Below, one piece after another: positions 1 through 9,891 of a DNA stretch of 64,000 nt. Numbering within the stretch: the stretch's first letter is position 1; each line of letters begins with the position of its first letter. The notes below the pieces were generated by a model. That model was not told where the DNA came from. It made no database searches and saw only the letters and a list, made by a program, of their open reading frames with translations. The stretch is from Chondrus crispus (Eukaryota > Rhodophyta > Florideophyceae > Gigartinales > Gigartinaceae), in the NCBI RefSeq assembly GCF_000350225.1, contig NW_005179016.1, forward strand, positions 160,132 to 224,131, in the 5' to 3' direction. A program made the position numbers and the translations under genes.

Positions 1-383
1 CACATGGACACACCCGCCCACGTGTGCACCGTACAAGGCCGCCCGGTTAGTAACCACGGCGGGCGCGCGCCGGTCGTTATATTACAGTCGGCGTCGGTTA
101 TTAAATGTTTAACTAATAATTAATTATCGCCATTAAAATTGCCACTTGGTATTAGACGCTAATTAGCGTAGAATCTCGTGGGCACCACGTATGTATACGT
201 GTCGTACACGTGTCGCACACGTCTCATATACGTCTCATACGATTGTCATACACGTGTGTCCACGTGTGGTATCATCCCAAGTGTGCGCGCACAGTACACG
301 TGTGACACACGTGGCAAAGGCGGGGAGCACGGCCCCACGACGCCGGTGACCAGGGATAAAGTGTGCAGGGTCACTGCACTACA
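1..383 (-). repeat. LTR fragment of family D, cut by the window edge
   Basis: This stretch matches the LTR at 38211-39189 from the shared TATA-like block near 91 (GGTTATTAAATG) to the end GCACTACA at 383. Family D LTRs start TGTAGTGC and end GCACTACA, so 383 should be a true LTR border, although its left end lies outside the window. It is full of ACACGTG/CACGTGT palindromes between about 180 and 320. No polypurine tract follows it, so it may be a solo LTR or a cut element. Short ORFs within it are not genes. Confidence 0.7.
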
Positions 384-712
384 CTTTAGGCACAAAATCA
401 CTCTTTAGGCCCTTTTTGTTTCGTAAACTGCCAGAGCATCTTTTTTATTTCGAGCTCTTGGAGATAACATCGTGATTCACCAGTCTTTCAAAAGGCGAAC
501 GACACCAAACTGTCCGTTATTGACCAATGAATTCTACTTTTGATTTCATTTTTTCGCAAGTGACCGATAATTAGGGCAACCCTCCATTACTATAGTTTCT
601 TTAGGGCCTCCATACTGTCCAGAGAGTTGATAAAGCACAAGTTATCGACTTTCCACAACTATTCTGGATACAGATCAGCTATTCTATCTCGGTTACCTTC
701 TCTTTTGCCAAA
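384..712. other. Non-coding stretch before piggyBac copy 1
   Basis: AT-rich sequence between the LTR end and the first transposase ATG. It may hold the 5' end and leader of the piggyBac copy, but I found no clear terminal repeat or TTAA-flanked end. I see no gene here. Confidence 0.5.
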
Positions 713-2563
713 ATGGTCAGCACTCCAGATCAGCGCCTCATCGTTGGAAACCTCGTTCACACCCGCGCTTGGCTTCTGACGTCTGACAGTAAGTGTCGTC
801 GCATGTGTGGAGCACATTGGAAAGTCGCAAAGATTTCTGGTACCGTCCTCAGTGTCATCAAGCTCACAGTGAAGGGTCGAAAAGCCACAAACATTTCAGT
901 CAAATGGAAGCAGGCCCACAAGATCAAGATTACCTCGATCCGTCTTGCAACCATCAAAGCAGTAGAGGCTCCCTCTGAAAAGGTCGAAGAAATTTCTGAA
1001 ATTGAAGAAGAAGGTGCGGAGATCTCCGGTGATATAGCTGCAGGAAGCTCACTAGATATTCCCTGGGAGGCCGTGACTGGCTTTACTGGGGCCAACATGC
1101 GACCGTCAAGATGAGCACAAGTGCTCTCTCTGCTGGCCCAGTAATCCTCATTAGTGAGCGCGAGTGGATACGGGAGGAAGTCACGATGCAAATGAATGGA
1201 TATATTTGCAGGGGACCCTGGAAAGTGATTGGCCCAGTCAATGAAATCGCATCTGAGGGTCACTCTCCGAGTCACATGACACCACATGATTGCATCATGT
1301 GGATGTTTCCTCAGGGTCATTTATCTGAGATGGTTTATTCGACCAATGACAAGCTTCAGCAGCGCGATCTGCACATTACCTCGAAGGGTGAAGTGCTCAT
1401 ATTCTTTGGAGTTCTCGTGCTAATGACAAGATGTGAGTTCCGTAATCGTCGCAGTTTGTGGAGCAGGAAAGTACTAAGCAAGTGCCTTCCTCCACCTTCA
1501 TTCGGAGTGGCAATGTCACGTAAGAGATTTGAAGAGCTTCGTCAGAATATATCATTTACTGGATATGCTACTGATGTAAGCAATATGGATGACAGATGGG
1601 GTCTCGTGAAAGGATTTGATGATGCAGTCAATGATCATCGTGCTACTTTCTGTAGCATATCCCCCTCCCTGAATTAGATTTAGATTAGATTTATAACTGT
1701 AGAGCACGAGCTCTACAGTATCTCAGTGCGCGTGCACACGTCTACCCCACGTGTACGGGGGCGCGCACACACACGTGTACGACACGTGTGCTGCCAGCCC
1801 CGACGGCTGACAGCACTACAGTGCAGACCGACCTGCACTGCTGTAATGTTATGATAGGTGACTCTGTATATTAAATATGAGCGGACCGCCGGCGGTGGAG
1901 GAGGACAAGCACGGACTTGTCAAAGATCCTCCACCTTGGTCCGCCCGCTTACTCTCACGTACTTCCGTCCGTTTTATCTAGGAGTAGCACCGTGCGCTGG
2001 CTGAGGACGCGCGCAGCACGCCCACGAGCCGGCTCCGCCTCCGCCCGTCGGTACTGGATCGTCACCAAGTACCGCTCCGGGGCGTCGAGGCGTAGAACCG
2101 CTCGCTCGTGCTGGCGTCCTCCCCGATCCCGCTCTACCACCGCTACCTCGATCCCGTGCTCGGTACCGTGGGTGGGCCGTGCTTCTATCTTCCCGCCGAT
2201 CGGGGTCTTTCCGAACTGCCAGTACTCACCCCCCTCGTCGTTCGGGGTGATTATACTACACTTTCGTGAAATCATCTGAACGCATTTGCGTCGATGAAAG
2301 CATATTGAGGTGGTATGGACTCGGTGGAAGCTGGATTGGTGATGGACTTCCACACTACGCGGCCCTGGATAGAAAGCCTGAGAGTTGTTGCGAGCTCAAA
2401 ACTGCATCATGTGGAAAGAATGGAATCATAATCAGAATTGAGATTACAATGTCTGCAGATGATACTTGTAGCAAAGAATACGAGAGTGACTATTGTCACG
2501 GCGCAGCAGTCCTCCTCCGCCTTTTTGAACCCTGGTTTCATACGAACAGAAGCGTATGTACTC
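713..2563 (+). pseudogene. piggyBac-type transposase (copy 1), broken, with solo LTR inside
   Basis: A DDD transposase of the piggyBac (DDE_Tnp_1_7) family, which would cut and paste DNA at TTAA. The N-terminal part reads from the ATG at 713; a frame change near 1110 moves it to a second frame that runs to the insertion at 1651. Beyond the LTR it resumes at 2266 and ends near 2563, where it is fused to a gypsy pol fragment. Removing the LTR and one CTTTC copy restores one reading frame across the site. The first catalytic aspartate is present in the motif ICVDES (codon 2293-2295), unlike in copy 2 at 18.7-33.7 kb, to which it is clearly related. The second and third catalytic regions and the Cys-rich tail are missing. 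It is dead through frameshift, insertion and truncation. Confidence 0.85.
1651..2260 (+). repeat. Solo LTR of the chromovirus family A, with target duplication
   Basis: A 610-bp LTR starting TGTAGCATAT and ending ATACTACA, flanked on both sides by the 5-bp duplication CTTTC (1646-1650 and 2261-2265). It is the reverse-complement relative of the LTR at 6921-7513 and a cousin of the 630-bp LTRs at 20771 and 32829. It interrupts the piggyBac copy just before its first catalytic motif. A TATA-like TATATTAAATA lies near 1870, below three inverted-repeat modules. A single LTR with a clean duplication means internal recombination removed the rest of the element. Confidence 0.93.
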
Positions 2564-4138
2564 ACCGCCGTCTTTCTTCGGTACGAGCACCACGGGGGAC
2601 GCCCACTCGGTGCTCGCAGGTTCGATTACCCCTGCGTTCAACATTTTGTTGACTTCCTTGGCGACCATCTCACGCATAGCCGGCCCCTTTCGGTAGGGCA
2701 TTGAACGTATCGGCTTCGTACCCGGTTCGAGGGGAATGCGGTGTTCGGTCGCTCGGATCGTTCCGAGCGCCCCGCTCCACAGACTCGAGTGCTTACGGAG
2801 CATCTCGAGCACGTGGCCCCGGAACTTGTCATCATCGATGTATGACAAGTCGATTTCTTTTTCCCAATCCTCCGGCGGATTTTCGGGATCCTTTTCAAAG
2901 GCGGGTGCAGTGCCCCCTTCCGGCGGCGGGCACTTCGCCGGTCGGCCGTCCGTACCGGCTCCTCTCTTGTCAACGGTTGGCCCCTGGGCGGAGCCTGGTC
3001 GACCAGCTCCTGCCGTTCCGACTTGATCGGTCAAGTCGGTGAGGTGTAGCGCGTGCGCGATCCCCTCGGCGATGCGACGTTCGGGCGTCAATATCGCGAG
3101 GGGGTTGCGCTTCGCGTATCCCACGACGGTGTGCTTCGGAAGCCGCCTTTCCTGTCGCGAAAAGTTCGCGACGATGACGTCGAAGGTCTGGTTCGGCAGG
3201 ACCTCGACGACGCCGTTCGTCAGCCTCACTCCATGTCGGTGTTGGAGTGACGGCTTCGGCTCTATAAACACGAGTCCCCTCCCCGTCGTCGTAACGCGCA
3301 CACGGGCCTGCGACCTCGCGGGAATGGTAACCCAGCGGGCGATTCGGATCGCCTGCGGGGCTTCGTCGCGTGCGTCAGCCCGGCTTGTCTGACGTCCGTG
3401 CCGCCTGGTTGGGGGAGTCGGCTCCCCCTTCCCGTCGACGATGGCAACGGAGCCACCTTGGCGGAGCTCCAACCGTTGAGCTTCGATGTCGATACTTCGT
3501 ACGTGTGTATCGATGAAGGCCGTACCAAGGAGGACCGGCACGGCGAGCTGGTCCGCCACGACGAACGGAATTCGGAACGTCGTGTTCCTCAACCGCACGG
3601 CCAGGCGTACGACGGCCGAGAGCTTAAGCGGGTCGCTATTCGCGCCTGCCAATCGGGGCAGTGGCGCGTCGCGGATGACGTACCGCGACCAATCGGGAGG
3701 AAGGTCCGCCTTCCTCACCAGATTGTACCCCGAGCACGTATCAACGGCGATCGTGCGGGGCTTGAAGGCATTTCCCTCCGTGGCTATCGAGCCGAGGACG
3801 TTGTAAATCTTCGACGTCATAAGGCAAATGACGCCGTCGACCACCTTCGGCGTGCCCGGCTCGGCGAGATCGTTCCGCCTGGGCCGCCGGCGCCGGTTCC
3901 GAATTCTCTTTCGCGTCCTTCGGCCTTGGTCGCGGGGCGCCCTTCGGTCGGCCGCGTCCCCGCGACAAGTCGCGTTCGTACGCGGCTTGAATTCTTCTGG
4001 CGGCCCCGGGTCCCCCTGGGTCGGGCCGCTGGCGCGTTCGATGCGCTTCTTGTTAGGCACTTGGCTCACAGTTTCCACAGTGCCTTCCTCCGTGTGCGCC
4101 GGGCTCACGGTTGCCTCAGCGTCTTCTTCCTTTCGCAC
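2563..4138 (-). pseudogene. pol: pol fragment: aspartic protease and start of reverse transcriptase
   Basis: The open frame starts downstream of gag in another frame. It begins with a charged linker, followed by a retropepsin-like domain with the active-site string VDTCSGYN and a later LLGTAFID strand. Next is the RT fingers region ending at SPVVLVPKKDGG. Continuation to 2444 is out-of-family sequence from the neighbouring piggyBac. The protease has DTCS where most retropepsins have DTGA or DSGA; the same variant occurs in the second copy at 27-30 kb, so it is a family trait. The RT lacks all catalytic aspartates because of the truncation. In the frame linking gag to pol there is a stop soon after the gag end, so readthrough is probably lost here. 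Confidence 0.85.
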
Positions 4139-4284
4139 CGAGCTTACGGGTGTCTCGGTGCGCCTGTGCGGGGTTGAGGGGAATAATATCGGTAAACATT
4201 CCCCTCCCCCGCCGGGGACAAATAGGGGCGGGTCAAGGTTGGTGTGACAAGACGGTTCACGCGACCGCGCGAACGTAACCGTCT

Positions 4285-6843
4285 TTACGGGTTTTTCGAA
4301 CTACCCGAGCTGTCAGTGCTATTCGCCTGGCTATCGTTAGCTAGCGCGTTGACGGGCCCCTGGCCGCGCGGGTGGGGACGGTTTCCCCACCGCGACTGGG
4401 CATCTTCCACGAAGTAATCGGATACTTCGGGGCCTTGCATTGCAACGTCCGGCCGTTGCAATATTCGGGGGGCAGAGGGAACGGTCTCTCCTCCGCCTCC
4501 TTCCGTGGGCTGGGGGTACGTTTGCCCAGCCCAATCTTGGAGGTACATGATGGCGTTCTGTACCTCTTGGGGCAACGGGGGTCGGCCCCGGTCGCCTCGC
4601 CCATCTCGACGGGGATATCGCGTATCCATCCGACGAGAGTCACGTCGATCCCTTTGATCGGTCCCCGGGTAGTACCCGCCTTCACGAGGGGCAAAACGGA
4701 CGCCCCCACCCGATCGGCTCGGGTCACCTCGACGCGGGCCTCGGTCTGCCCGCGTAGACTGCTGGATGAGATTGCGCACTCCGGGGCGCGTCTCCATCTG
4801 ATAGCGGTAGTTCCTGTACGCCGTGAACTGACGTTGTTCAGGCGACAGGAACGGGCACGCGTACATGGCGTGGCCGTACGTCCGGCACAGCCAACAAATG
4901 TACGCGCTGCCATCGGTCGACGCGAAAGTCGCCGCGTGGCGTGCCTCCTCATCGGTGGGTCGAGGCACGTTAGACAGCCCGCGGTCTCCTTCTCGACGGG
5001 AGATATCCAGCTCGGCCATGTTGTGGTTCGGACCACCCGTGGCCCTCGGCGTGTGTGCGAACGCCGTTGCGAAGCTTCCGGTCGAACCGGTGGAAGCTGG
5101 CGTAGGGGGTCGGCCTCCTGCCCGGTCGAAGCCTTGCGTGATGAGGACAGGGTCGGCCTGCCACTCATCTTCTCCAATGTGGAGGGCGGTCGCCGGCGAA
5201 CTCGTTCCGTGCGACCTTGGAGTTCGGACTCCCTTCGCTGCCGGCTTCGGGTCCGGCAGCGGCAAACCGCGACGAGCGCGGTAGGTTGTACCCTCGGCCG
5301 TTGCGATACGGCGAATCGTTGAGAGTTCGGTCTTCTGTTGTCCGGGCAACCTTTGCATCGTCTCTGCCACTGCGGCCCGGGTCGCAGTGGACAGCCCGCG
5401 CACGAAGTAGTGCGCGAGAGCTTGTTCTGAGAACACGGCCGTGCATCGGAACGCGGCGGATTCCAGCCGGTCTGCGAACGTGTTCTCGGTTTCATGAGGA
5501 AGCTGTCGCGCCGACGCGACAGCATCAAACGCTTCCCCCAACACGTCGTCGGTTAGGTATCGTTTGATAAATTGGTTGACGAGACCAGGCCAGCTCGTGT
5601 CGTCGTGGAGCTGGCCGGCGCGGAGGCCGCGCATGGTGTAACTCGTATACAACCGCTCCGCGTCCCGGTCGAGGAAGTGAGAAAAGACACGGATTGCCAC
5701 ACCTTCGGTCAGGTGCTGGGCATTGAAGGTTATCCGGATATCCTTCAGAAACGGGAGCAACTGGATCGCGTCAGTACCGTCGAAGCTCTTCATCGTGGGA
5801 CGGAGCCCACGGCAGCGTTGGACGTACTTCGCGATCCGTCCCGCGTCACCCGAGGTAACGAGCCTCGAGGTGTTGTCCAACCGACACATGCGGTAGTTCG
5901 CGACGGCGCTGAACTCCTGTATCATGGTGTGGACGGGCTCGAGCTCGGGTTCGGCGGGGCCCAACGTTCCGAACGGCGTGACGGGCAACGTTCGGACGTC
6001 GACGGGGCCGGGATGTGCGGTAAGATCCGCTGGCTGGTAGCCGCCCCAGCGAGGATCGAAGGGGAGAATCGGTTCCCCTGATCCGCGGGCGACTCCTCCA
6101 CGGCCACGGTCGGGTTCGTCCGGTACCCGTCGGGACTGCGGCATGCTTCCGGATGCATACGGCAGGGCTTGAGTCTCGGACGCGAAGTTCGCGTCCGCCG
6201 TCGGCTTGATGTCCTCCGCCCTCCGACTGGTGACGGCTCCAGTCGGGGGCCACTCCTGCGCTCCGGATGCGCCCGGAGGAACAGTGGCACCGGGCCCACT
6301 CGAGGGGGCTTCGGGCGGCCTCTCGGCCGAGGTCTGTTCCATCTCACGGGCATGGCGGCGCGTTGAGTTGAGCTCCGCCGCCATGTGCGCGAACGCTCCC
6401 ATCTGTTCGGCTGATGGGAAGGGTTGCGGGTCGCGTCGGACCCCGGAGTTTGCACTCGCGGGTCGACCCGCAACGTCCATGGCGGGGGAATCGATGCGCG
6501 CCTCTTCGACCAGTACCAAACGGGACTGTAGCTGGTCGACGAGAGCGCGCAGGTTCTCCAAGGACTGAGTTACGCGCTCAAACCTTCCTTCGCGGAGGGA
6601 GCGCAACTCATCCATACAGCGGGCGTAGACGCTGTCGGAGACGTCGATACGGAGGGATGTTCGGACATCTTCGATATACTCCGCGATGCGATCGTACATC
6701 GCGCGAGCGCGTCCTTCGGAGAAGTCGGGCGACGGTTCGCGGTCTCGGGGACCAGCGTCGCCGTCGCCGACTCGGACGCGGAGCGCGGCCTCTCGCACAT
6801 CGGCGGGCTCCGAGCGAATCGAGGTGGGATATTCGCCACTCAT
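4285..6843 (-). CDS. gag: Gag polyprotein of family A element (852 aa, intact frame)
   Basis: A structural protein of a Ty3/gypsy element that would package element RNA into particles. The frame is open for 852 codons from an ATG about 75 bases after the primer binding site. An N-terminal helical region (about residues 45-130) rich in Leu, Arg and Glu is followed by a Pro/Gly/Ser-rich linker. A conserved capsid-like region comes next (around residues 270-500), then a CCHC zinc knuckle (CWLC..GH..YAC, about residue 650), an Arg-rich tail and a Ser/Asn-rich end. It aligns along its whole length with gag of the complete element (30153-32750). Opposite-strand ORFs over this gene are shadows. The element is truncated, so this is an orphan gag. 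Confidence 0.9.
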   Translation of the reverse strand: MSGEYPTSIRSEPADVREAALRVRVGDGDAGPRDREPSPDFSEGRARAMYDRIAEYIEDVRTSLRIDVSDSVYARCMDELRSLREGRFERVTQSLENLRALVDQLQSRLVLVEEARIDSPAMDVAGRPASANSGVRRDPQPFPSAEQMGAFAHMAAELNSTRRHAREMEQTSAERPPEAPSSGPGATVPPGASGAQEWPPTGAVTSRRAEDIKPTADANFASETQALPYASGSMPQSRRVPDEPDRGRGGVARGSGEPILPFDPRWGGYQPADLTAHPGPVDVRTLPVTPFGTLGPAEPELEPVHTMIQEFSAVANYRMCRLDNTSRLVTSGDAGRIAKYVQRCRGLRPTMKSFDGTDAIQLLPFLKDIRITFNAQHLTEGVAIRVFSHFLDRDAERLYTSYTMRGLRAGQLHDDTSWPGLVNQFIKRYLTDDVLGEAFDAVASARQLPHETENTFADRLESAAFRCTAVFSEQALAHYFVRGLSTATRAAVAETMQRLPGQQKTELSTIRRIATAEGTTYRARRGLPLPDPKPAAKGVRTPRSHGTSSPATALHIGEDEWQADPVLITQGFDRAGGRPPTPASTGSTGSFATAFAHTPRATGGPNHNMAELDISRREGDRGLSNVPRPTDEEARHAATFASTDGSAYICWLCRTYGHAMYACPFLSPEQRQFTAYRNYRYQMETRPGVRNLIQQSTRADRGPRRGDPSRSGGGVRFAPREGGYYPGTDQRDRRDSRRMDTRYPRRDGRGDRGRPPLPQEVQNAIMYLQDWAGQTYPQPTEGGGGETVPSAPRILQRPDVAMQGPEVSDYFVEDAQSRWGNRPHPRGQGPVNALANDSQANSTDSSGSSKNP

Positions 6844-6906
6844 CTCGACGCGTACGGACGCGGAGGTAAACGATAGTCTTCTCGGTTCGATCGTGAGAGT
6901 CTTCTA

Positions 6907-6919
6907 GGTCGGGAGACCA
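6907..6919 (-). promoter_or_regulatory. Primer binding site of the truncated family A element
   Basis: One base after the inner LTR end the minus strand reads TGGTCTCCCGACC, starting with the TGG that pairs with a tRNA CCA end. The same 13 bases sit at the same distance from the LTR in the complete element (32815-32827). I could not assign the tRNA with confidence. Confidence 0.75.
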
Positions 6920-6920
6920 C

Positions 6921-7513
6921 TGTAGTATAATCACCCCCAACGACGAGGGGGGTGAGTACTGACAGTTCGGAAAGACCCCGATCGGCGGGAAGACAGAAGC
7001 ACGGCCCACCCACGGTACCGAGCACGGGCTCGAGGTAGCGGTGGTAGAGCGGGATCGGTGAGGACGCGCGCACGCGCGAGCGGTTCTACGCCTCGACGCC
7101 CCGGAGCGATACTGGGTGACGATCCAGTACCGACGGGCGGAGGTGGAGCCGGCTCGTGGGCGTGCTACGCGCGTCCTCAACCCGCGCGCGGTGCTACTCC
7201 TAGGTAAAACGGACGGAAGTACCTAAAAGTAAGCGGGCGGACCAAGGTGGAGGATCCTTGACAAGTCCGTGCTTGTCGTCCTCCACCGCCGGCGGTCCGC
7301 TCATATTTAATGTACATTGTAGTCTATCATAACTCTACAGTAGTGCCGGTCTACCGACACTGTAACGCTGTCAGCCGGCGGGGCTGACAGTCCACGTGTA
7401 GTACGCGTCCCGTACACGCGGACGACACGTGTGTGCGCGCATGGCTGTAAGGCTCGTTGCCTTACTGTCCCTGATCCAATTCTAATCTAATTTCCGTTTG
7501 GGGTTATACCACA
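6921..7513 (-). repeat. 5' LTR of the truncated family A element
   Basis: 593 bp, TGTAGTATAA at the left and TATACCACA at the right on the plus strand. In the sense direction (minus) the U3 carries inverted-repeat modules, then a TATA-like ATTAAATAT near 7303, then R and U5 leading into the primer binding site. It is related to the LTRs at 1651, 20771 and 32829. No duplicated target can be tested because the other LTR is lost. Confidence 0.88.
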
Positions 7514-7918
7514 TACAGCCGAACTTCAGGCGCTAGACATCAACTTGCGAACTGAACTAAATCAACCCGCAGAGGAGCGCCAACGCACAAAGGAAGATAT
7601 TCTCAACGCCCAAAAACGAGCTGCTCGCACGGAGGGGAAAATTGATGAATTGCAACAGCAATTGACCGAAAAAGAAGTTGGGCATAACAAGATTGTGGAA
7701 CAAGGGAGCACATGCATCGATGCGCTCGGCAAAGAGCACAGATCCGCGTTGTAGGCTGCCAGAGGCAAAGCTTTTCTTTTGCAAGAGACTCTGGAGAAAG
7801 CTCACCTTGGACACAAAAGTACCATCGCGGAGAAACACCGACTTCAGATTCAGTGTAAAAAAGTTGAGTCTGAACTAGATGGAATGCGACGGGAAATTGA
7901 AGCGACGGATCCCCTAAG
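7514..7918 (+). pseudogene. Coiled-coil protein fragment with in-frame stop
   Basis: Reading directly from the LTR border, one plus-strand frame gives a highly charged heptad-rich coiled coil rich in Glu, Lys, Gln and Leu for roughly 130 codons. A single TAG at 7752-7754 is the only break before about 7918. The coil appears to continue into the LTR border, so the gypsy element probably inserted into or was joined to this gene. The family is not recognisable from a coiled coil alone; candidates include a structural protein or an element-encoded accessory protein. Confidence 0.5.
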
Positions 7919-8354
7919 GTCGAAAATAATTTTCGGAACCCTAAATGAATACACACTGTGGAATTGTATTCGAGCCTTGTGGAGTTGATCCGGTCCCGGA
8001 ACAGGCCCCACGATTCCATTCCACATTATTCCCAAACGTCTGTCTCGTTTCTTATCACCTCACCAACTCGAGTATATGGGGTAACTTCCAAGCCCTCCAA
8101 TCCACGTGGAATCAGAAGCCTATCCGCCTAACCAGAATGCAAGCGCAGCGCCAGCTTCCCCTCACCCGCTATCGGTCCTTCGGCACAAGGCCCTGCGTCA
8201 AGCCCCTTTTGATACCTATCTCTGATCAATCCATCCTCATGCTTTCCACCGTCCTTTAACACAAATTTACGCCATGCGCAGTCAAGCCCGCTTGTGCGTT
8301 GTGGTCAATAACCCCCGTTACGTACTCATTCTTGTGCTACCTACGACGCGACCA
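7919..8354. other. No recognisable feature
   Basis: Short ORFs on both strands look like noise. I see no repeat ends or motifs. Confidence 0.4.
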
Positions 8355-9485
8355 TCAATACTCGTTGCGTCGCCTTACATTGACACGAGCGGGGCGCGCA
8401 CCACTTCTACTACCATGCCGGCTACGGGCAACGATGGCTCTTCCCTTACGTCTCTGGCGGTTCGTTGTTCTCGGTGCAGTACCATCTCCGAATGTTTGAA
8501 TCAACTGGACTCCTCGTATCTGACCATTCTGCTGCATCGTGGCAATGACCTGTGCCCAGACTTCAGGTGAAATTGCGGAGGCCGCTTGCTGAGCTGGAGT
8601 CGGTTCCTGAAAGTTATGCGCGTAAACCTTACCAACGCTTACTGCTTTGGCGATCTGTGATGGAACTGGAAGAGTTGGTGAAGTTTCTATGTGAGCCCCC
8701 GTCGACACCCGAAATCCGCCATCGTCACCGACTTGATCGCCCATGCCGGACATTTGTGCGCCGGTCAATTTTCCTAATTGCACCGTTTCGTCTTCAGGCG
8801 ACCTGTTTTCTCTCGACATGGTGCAATTAGCTCTCGGCGGTTCGGCGCTGATATGGTCGCTTTCGACGGCCTCGTAGACATCATCGGCTGGTATCGGAGA
8901 TGGGGATTGGACCTCTGCATGTGGGCCCGTGGCTTCTTTCTCGTTACCTGTCACTGCTGAATCGGCGGCCCGTTTTGTGGACTTATGCTTCTGATCTGCA
9001 ATCATATGCATCGCCCAGTCTGCAGCACCCTGGGCAAACACGATCAGCTCCGGCTTGGATCTGGCGTTATTCATGATTTTCAGTGCTAAGTCTTTGCGCT
9101 CGCGACATATCTGACGCCACGTTTTCTTCAGCATTTCATTCGGCAGAATTGCTCCACTGATCACATCAAGGCTGTCCTTGGCAGCCTTGTTAATTACTCC
9201 GTCTTCCACATTGGGATTAAGTTCGCGAACACGGCGAGGATCACCCGCAGGCAAACCATTGTTTGCCTCCGCCGTCAAAATTCGAAACATGCTCGCCATG
9301 TTTGGGTCTCTGCCAAACCTTGCTTGGAGGTTGCTGGGTCTGTAAATTGGTTCTTTGACGTTTTGCGGTGCGATGATATCCACACGGCTCTTCACCTGTT
9401 TAACGTCTTGAGCAATTAATTCCAGCTTGGTGACAACAACATTCATCTTCGCAGTCATTGCTGCATGGAACTCCCTCGAATTCAT
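8355..9485 (-). CDS. Unknown 376-aa protein, divergent from the CACTA transposase
   Basis: An uninterrupted minus-strand ORF from an ATG at 9485. The N-terminal third is helical (Met, Val, Lys, Asp rich; residues about 1-45), the middle (about 60-170) looks like a compact helical domain with many Asn, Arg and Ala. The C-terminal half is low-complexity, rich in Pro, Ser and Glu, ending in an Arg-rich basic tail. I do not recognise the family. It lies head to head with the CACTA-type transposase gene starting at 9892, sharing a roughly 400-bp intergenic stretch. CACTA elements often carry a second DNA-binding protein gene, so it may be such a partner; this is inference from position and from the basic tail. 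Confidence 0.5.
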   Translation of the reverse strand: MNSREFHAAMTAKMNVVVTKLELIAQDVKQVKSRVDIIAPQNVKEPIYRPSNLQARFGRDPNMASMFRILTAEANNGLPAGDPRRVRELNPNVEDGVINKAAKDSLDVISGAILPNEMLKKTWRQICRERKDLALKIMNNARSKPELIVFAQGAADWAMHMIADQKHKSTKRAADSAVTGNEKEATGPHAEVQSPSPIPADDVYEAVESDHISAEPPRANCTMSRENRSPEDETVQLGKLTGAQMSGMGDQVGDDGGFRVSTGAHIETSPTLPVPSQIAKAVSVGKVYAHNFQEPTPAQQAASAISPEVWAQVIATMQQNGQIRGVQLIQTFGDGTAPRTTNRQRRKGRAIVARSRHGSRSGARPARVNVRRRNEY

Positions 9486-9891
9486 TGGTACTAGAGAATT
9501 TTGTTGATGATGAAATGGATGCGGTTGAAATATATGTTTTCGAACCTGATAGGGGGTGTGAGGGGGGGAGGGGAAATTTTTGAGGCATCAGTTGAAGTCT
9601 CGCCTTTCTTTCCATGATCTGCCGCACAGCTCCAGCTACAGTTGTAATTTTGCAAATGAACTTTTTGTATTGTTTTGTCAATCCTCGAAACGAAAGCTAA
9701 CTTTGTTTGTCTCCGAGGAACTTTTGCGTCACCACGGAGCTCCGAATGAGTCACATATATCACTCGAAACAGCACAACAGGGTTTCCGACTCAAATTTGG
9801 GTATACCCATCTGGTTCGGTACGTTTCTCTTAACGTTTTGATAAGGGGCTTGAGTTGCTTGTCGTCGGAATTTTTCTCCGGCATTATCGCC

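Larger units (their letters stand above)
2563..7513 (-). mobile_element. Truncated Ty3/gypsy chromovirus-like element (family A)
   Basis: Minus-strand element with 5' LTR (7513-6921), primer binding site, gag (6843-4285) and a pol part that stops inside RT. The remaining RT, RNase H, integrase and 3' LTR are absent; the RT frame is lost near 2563, where piggyBac sequence takes over. It is closely related to the complete element at 20771-33458, which shows what is missing. The right flank (from 7514) is a coiled-coil gene relic, not piggyBac, so the left junction is a deletion or rearrangement rather than an insertion border. Confidence 0.9.

Noticed and set aside
4372-6869. Long plus-strand ORFs of 120-316 codons over gag (such as 4372-5322 and 5572-6081)
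   Set aside because: They mirror the conserved gag frame on the other strand; the same pattern is seen opposite the second gag and reflects its codon bias.
1651-7513. LTRs at 1651-2260 and 6921-7513 as the two ends of one element
   Set aside because: They are in opposite orientation, differ in sequence, and the first has its own CTTTC duplication on both sides; it is an independent solo LTR.
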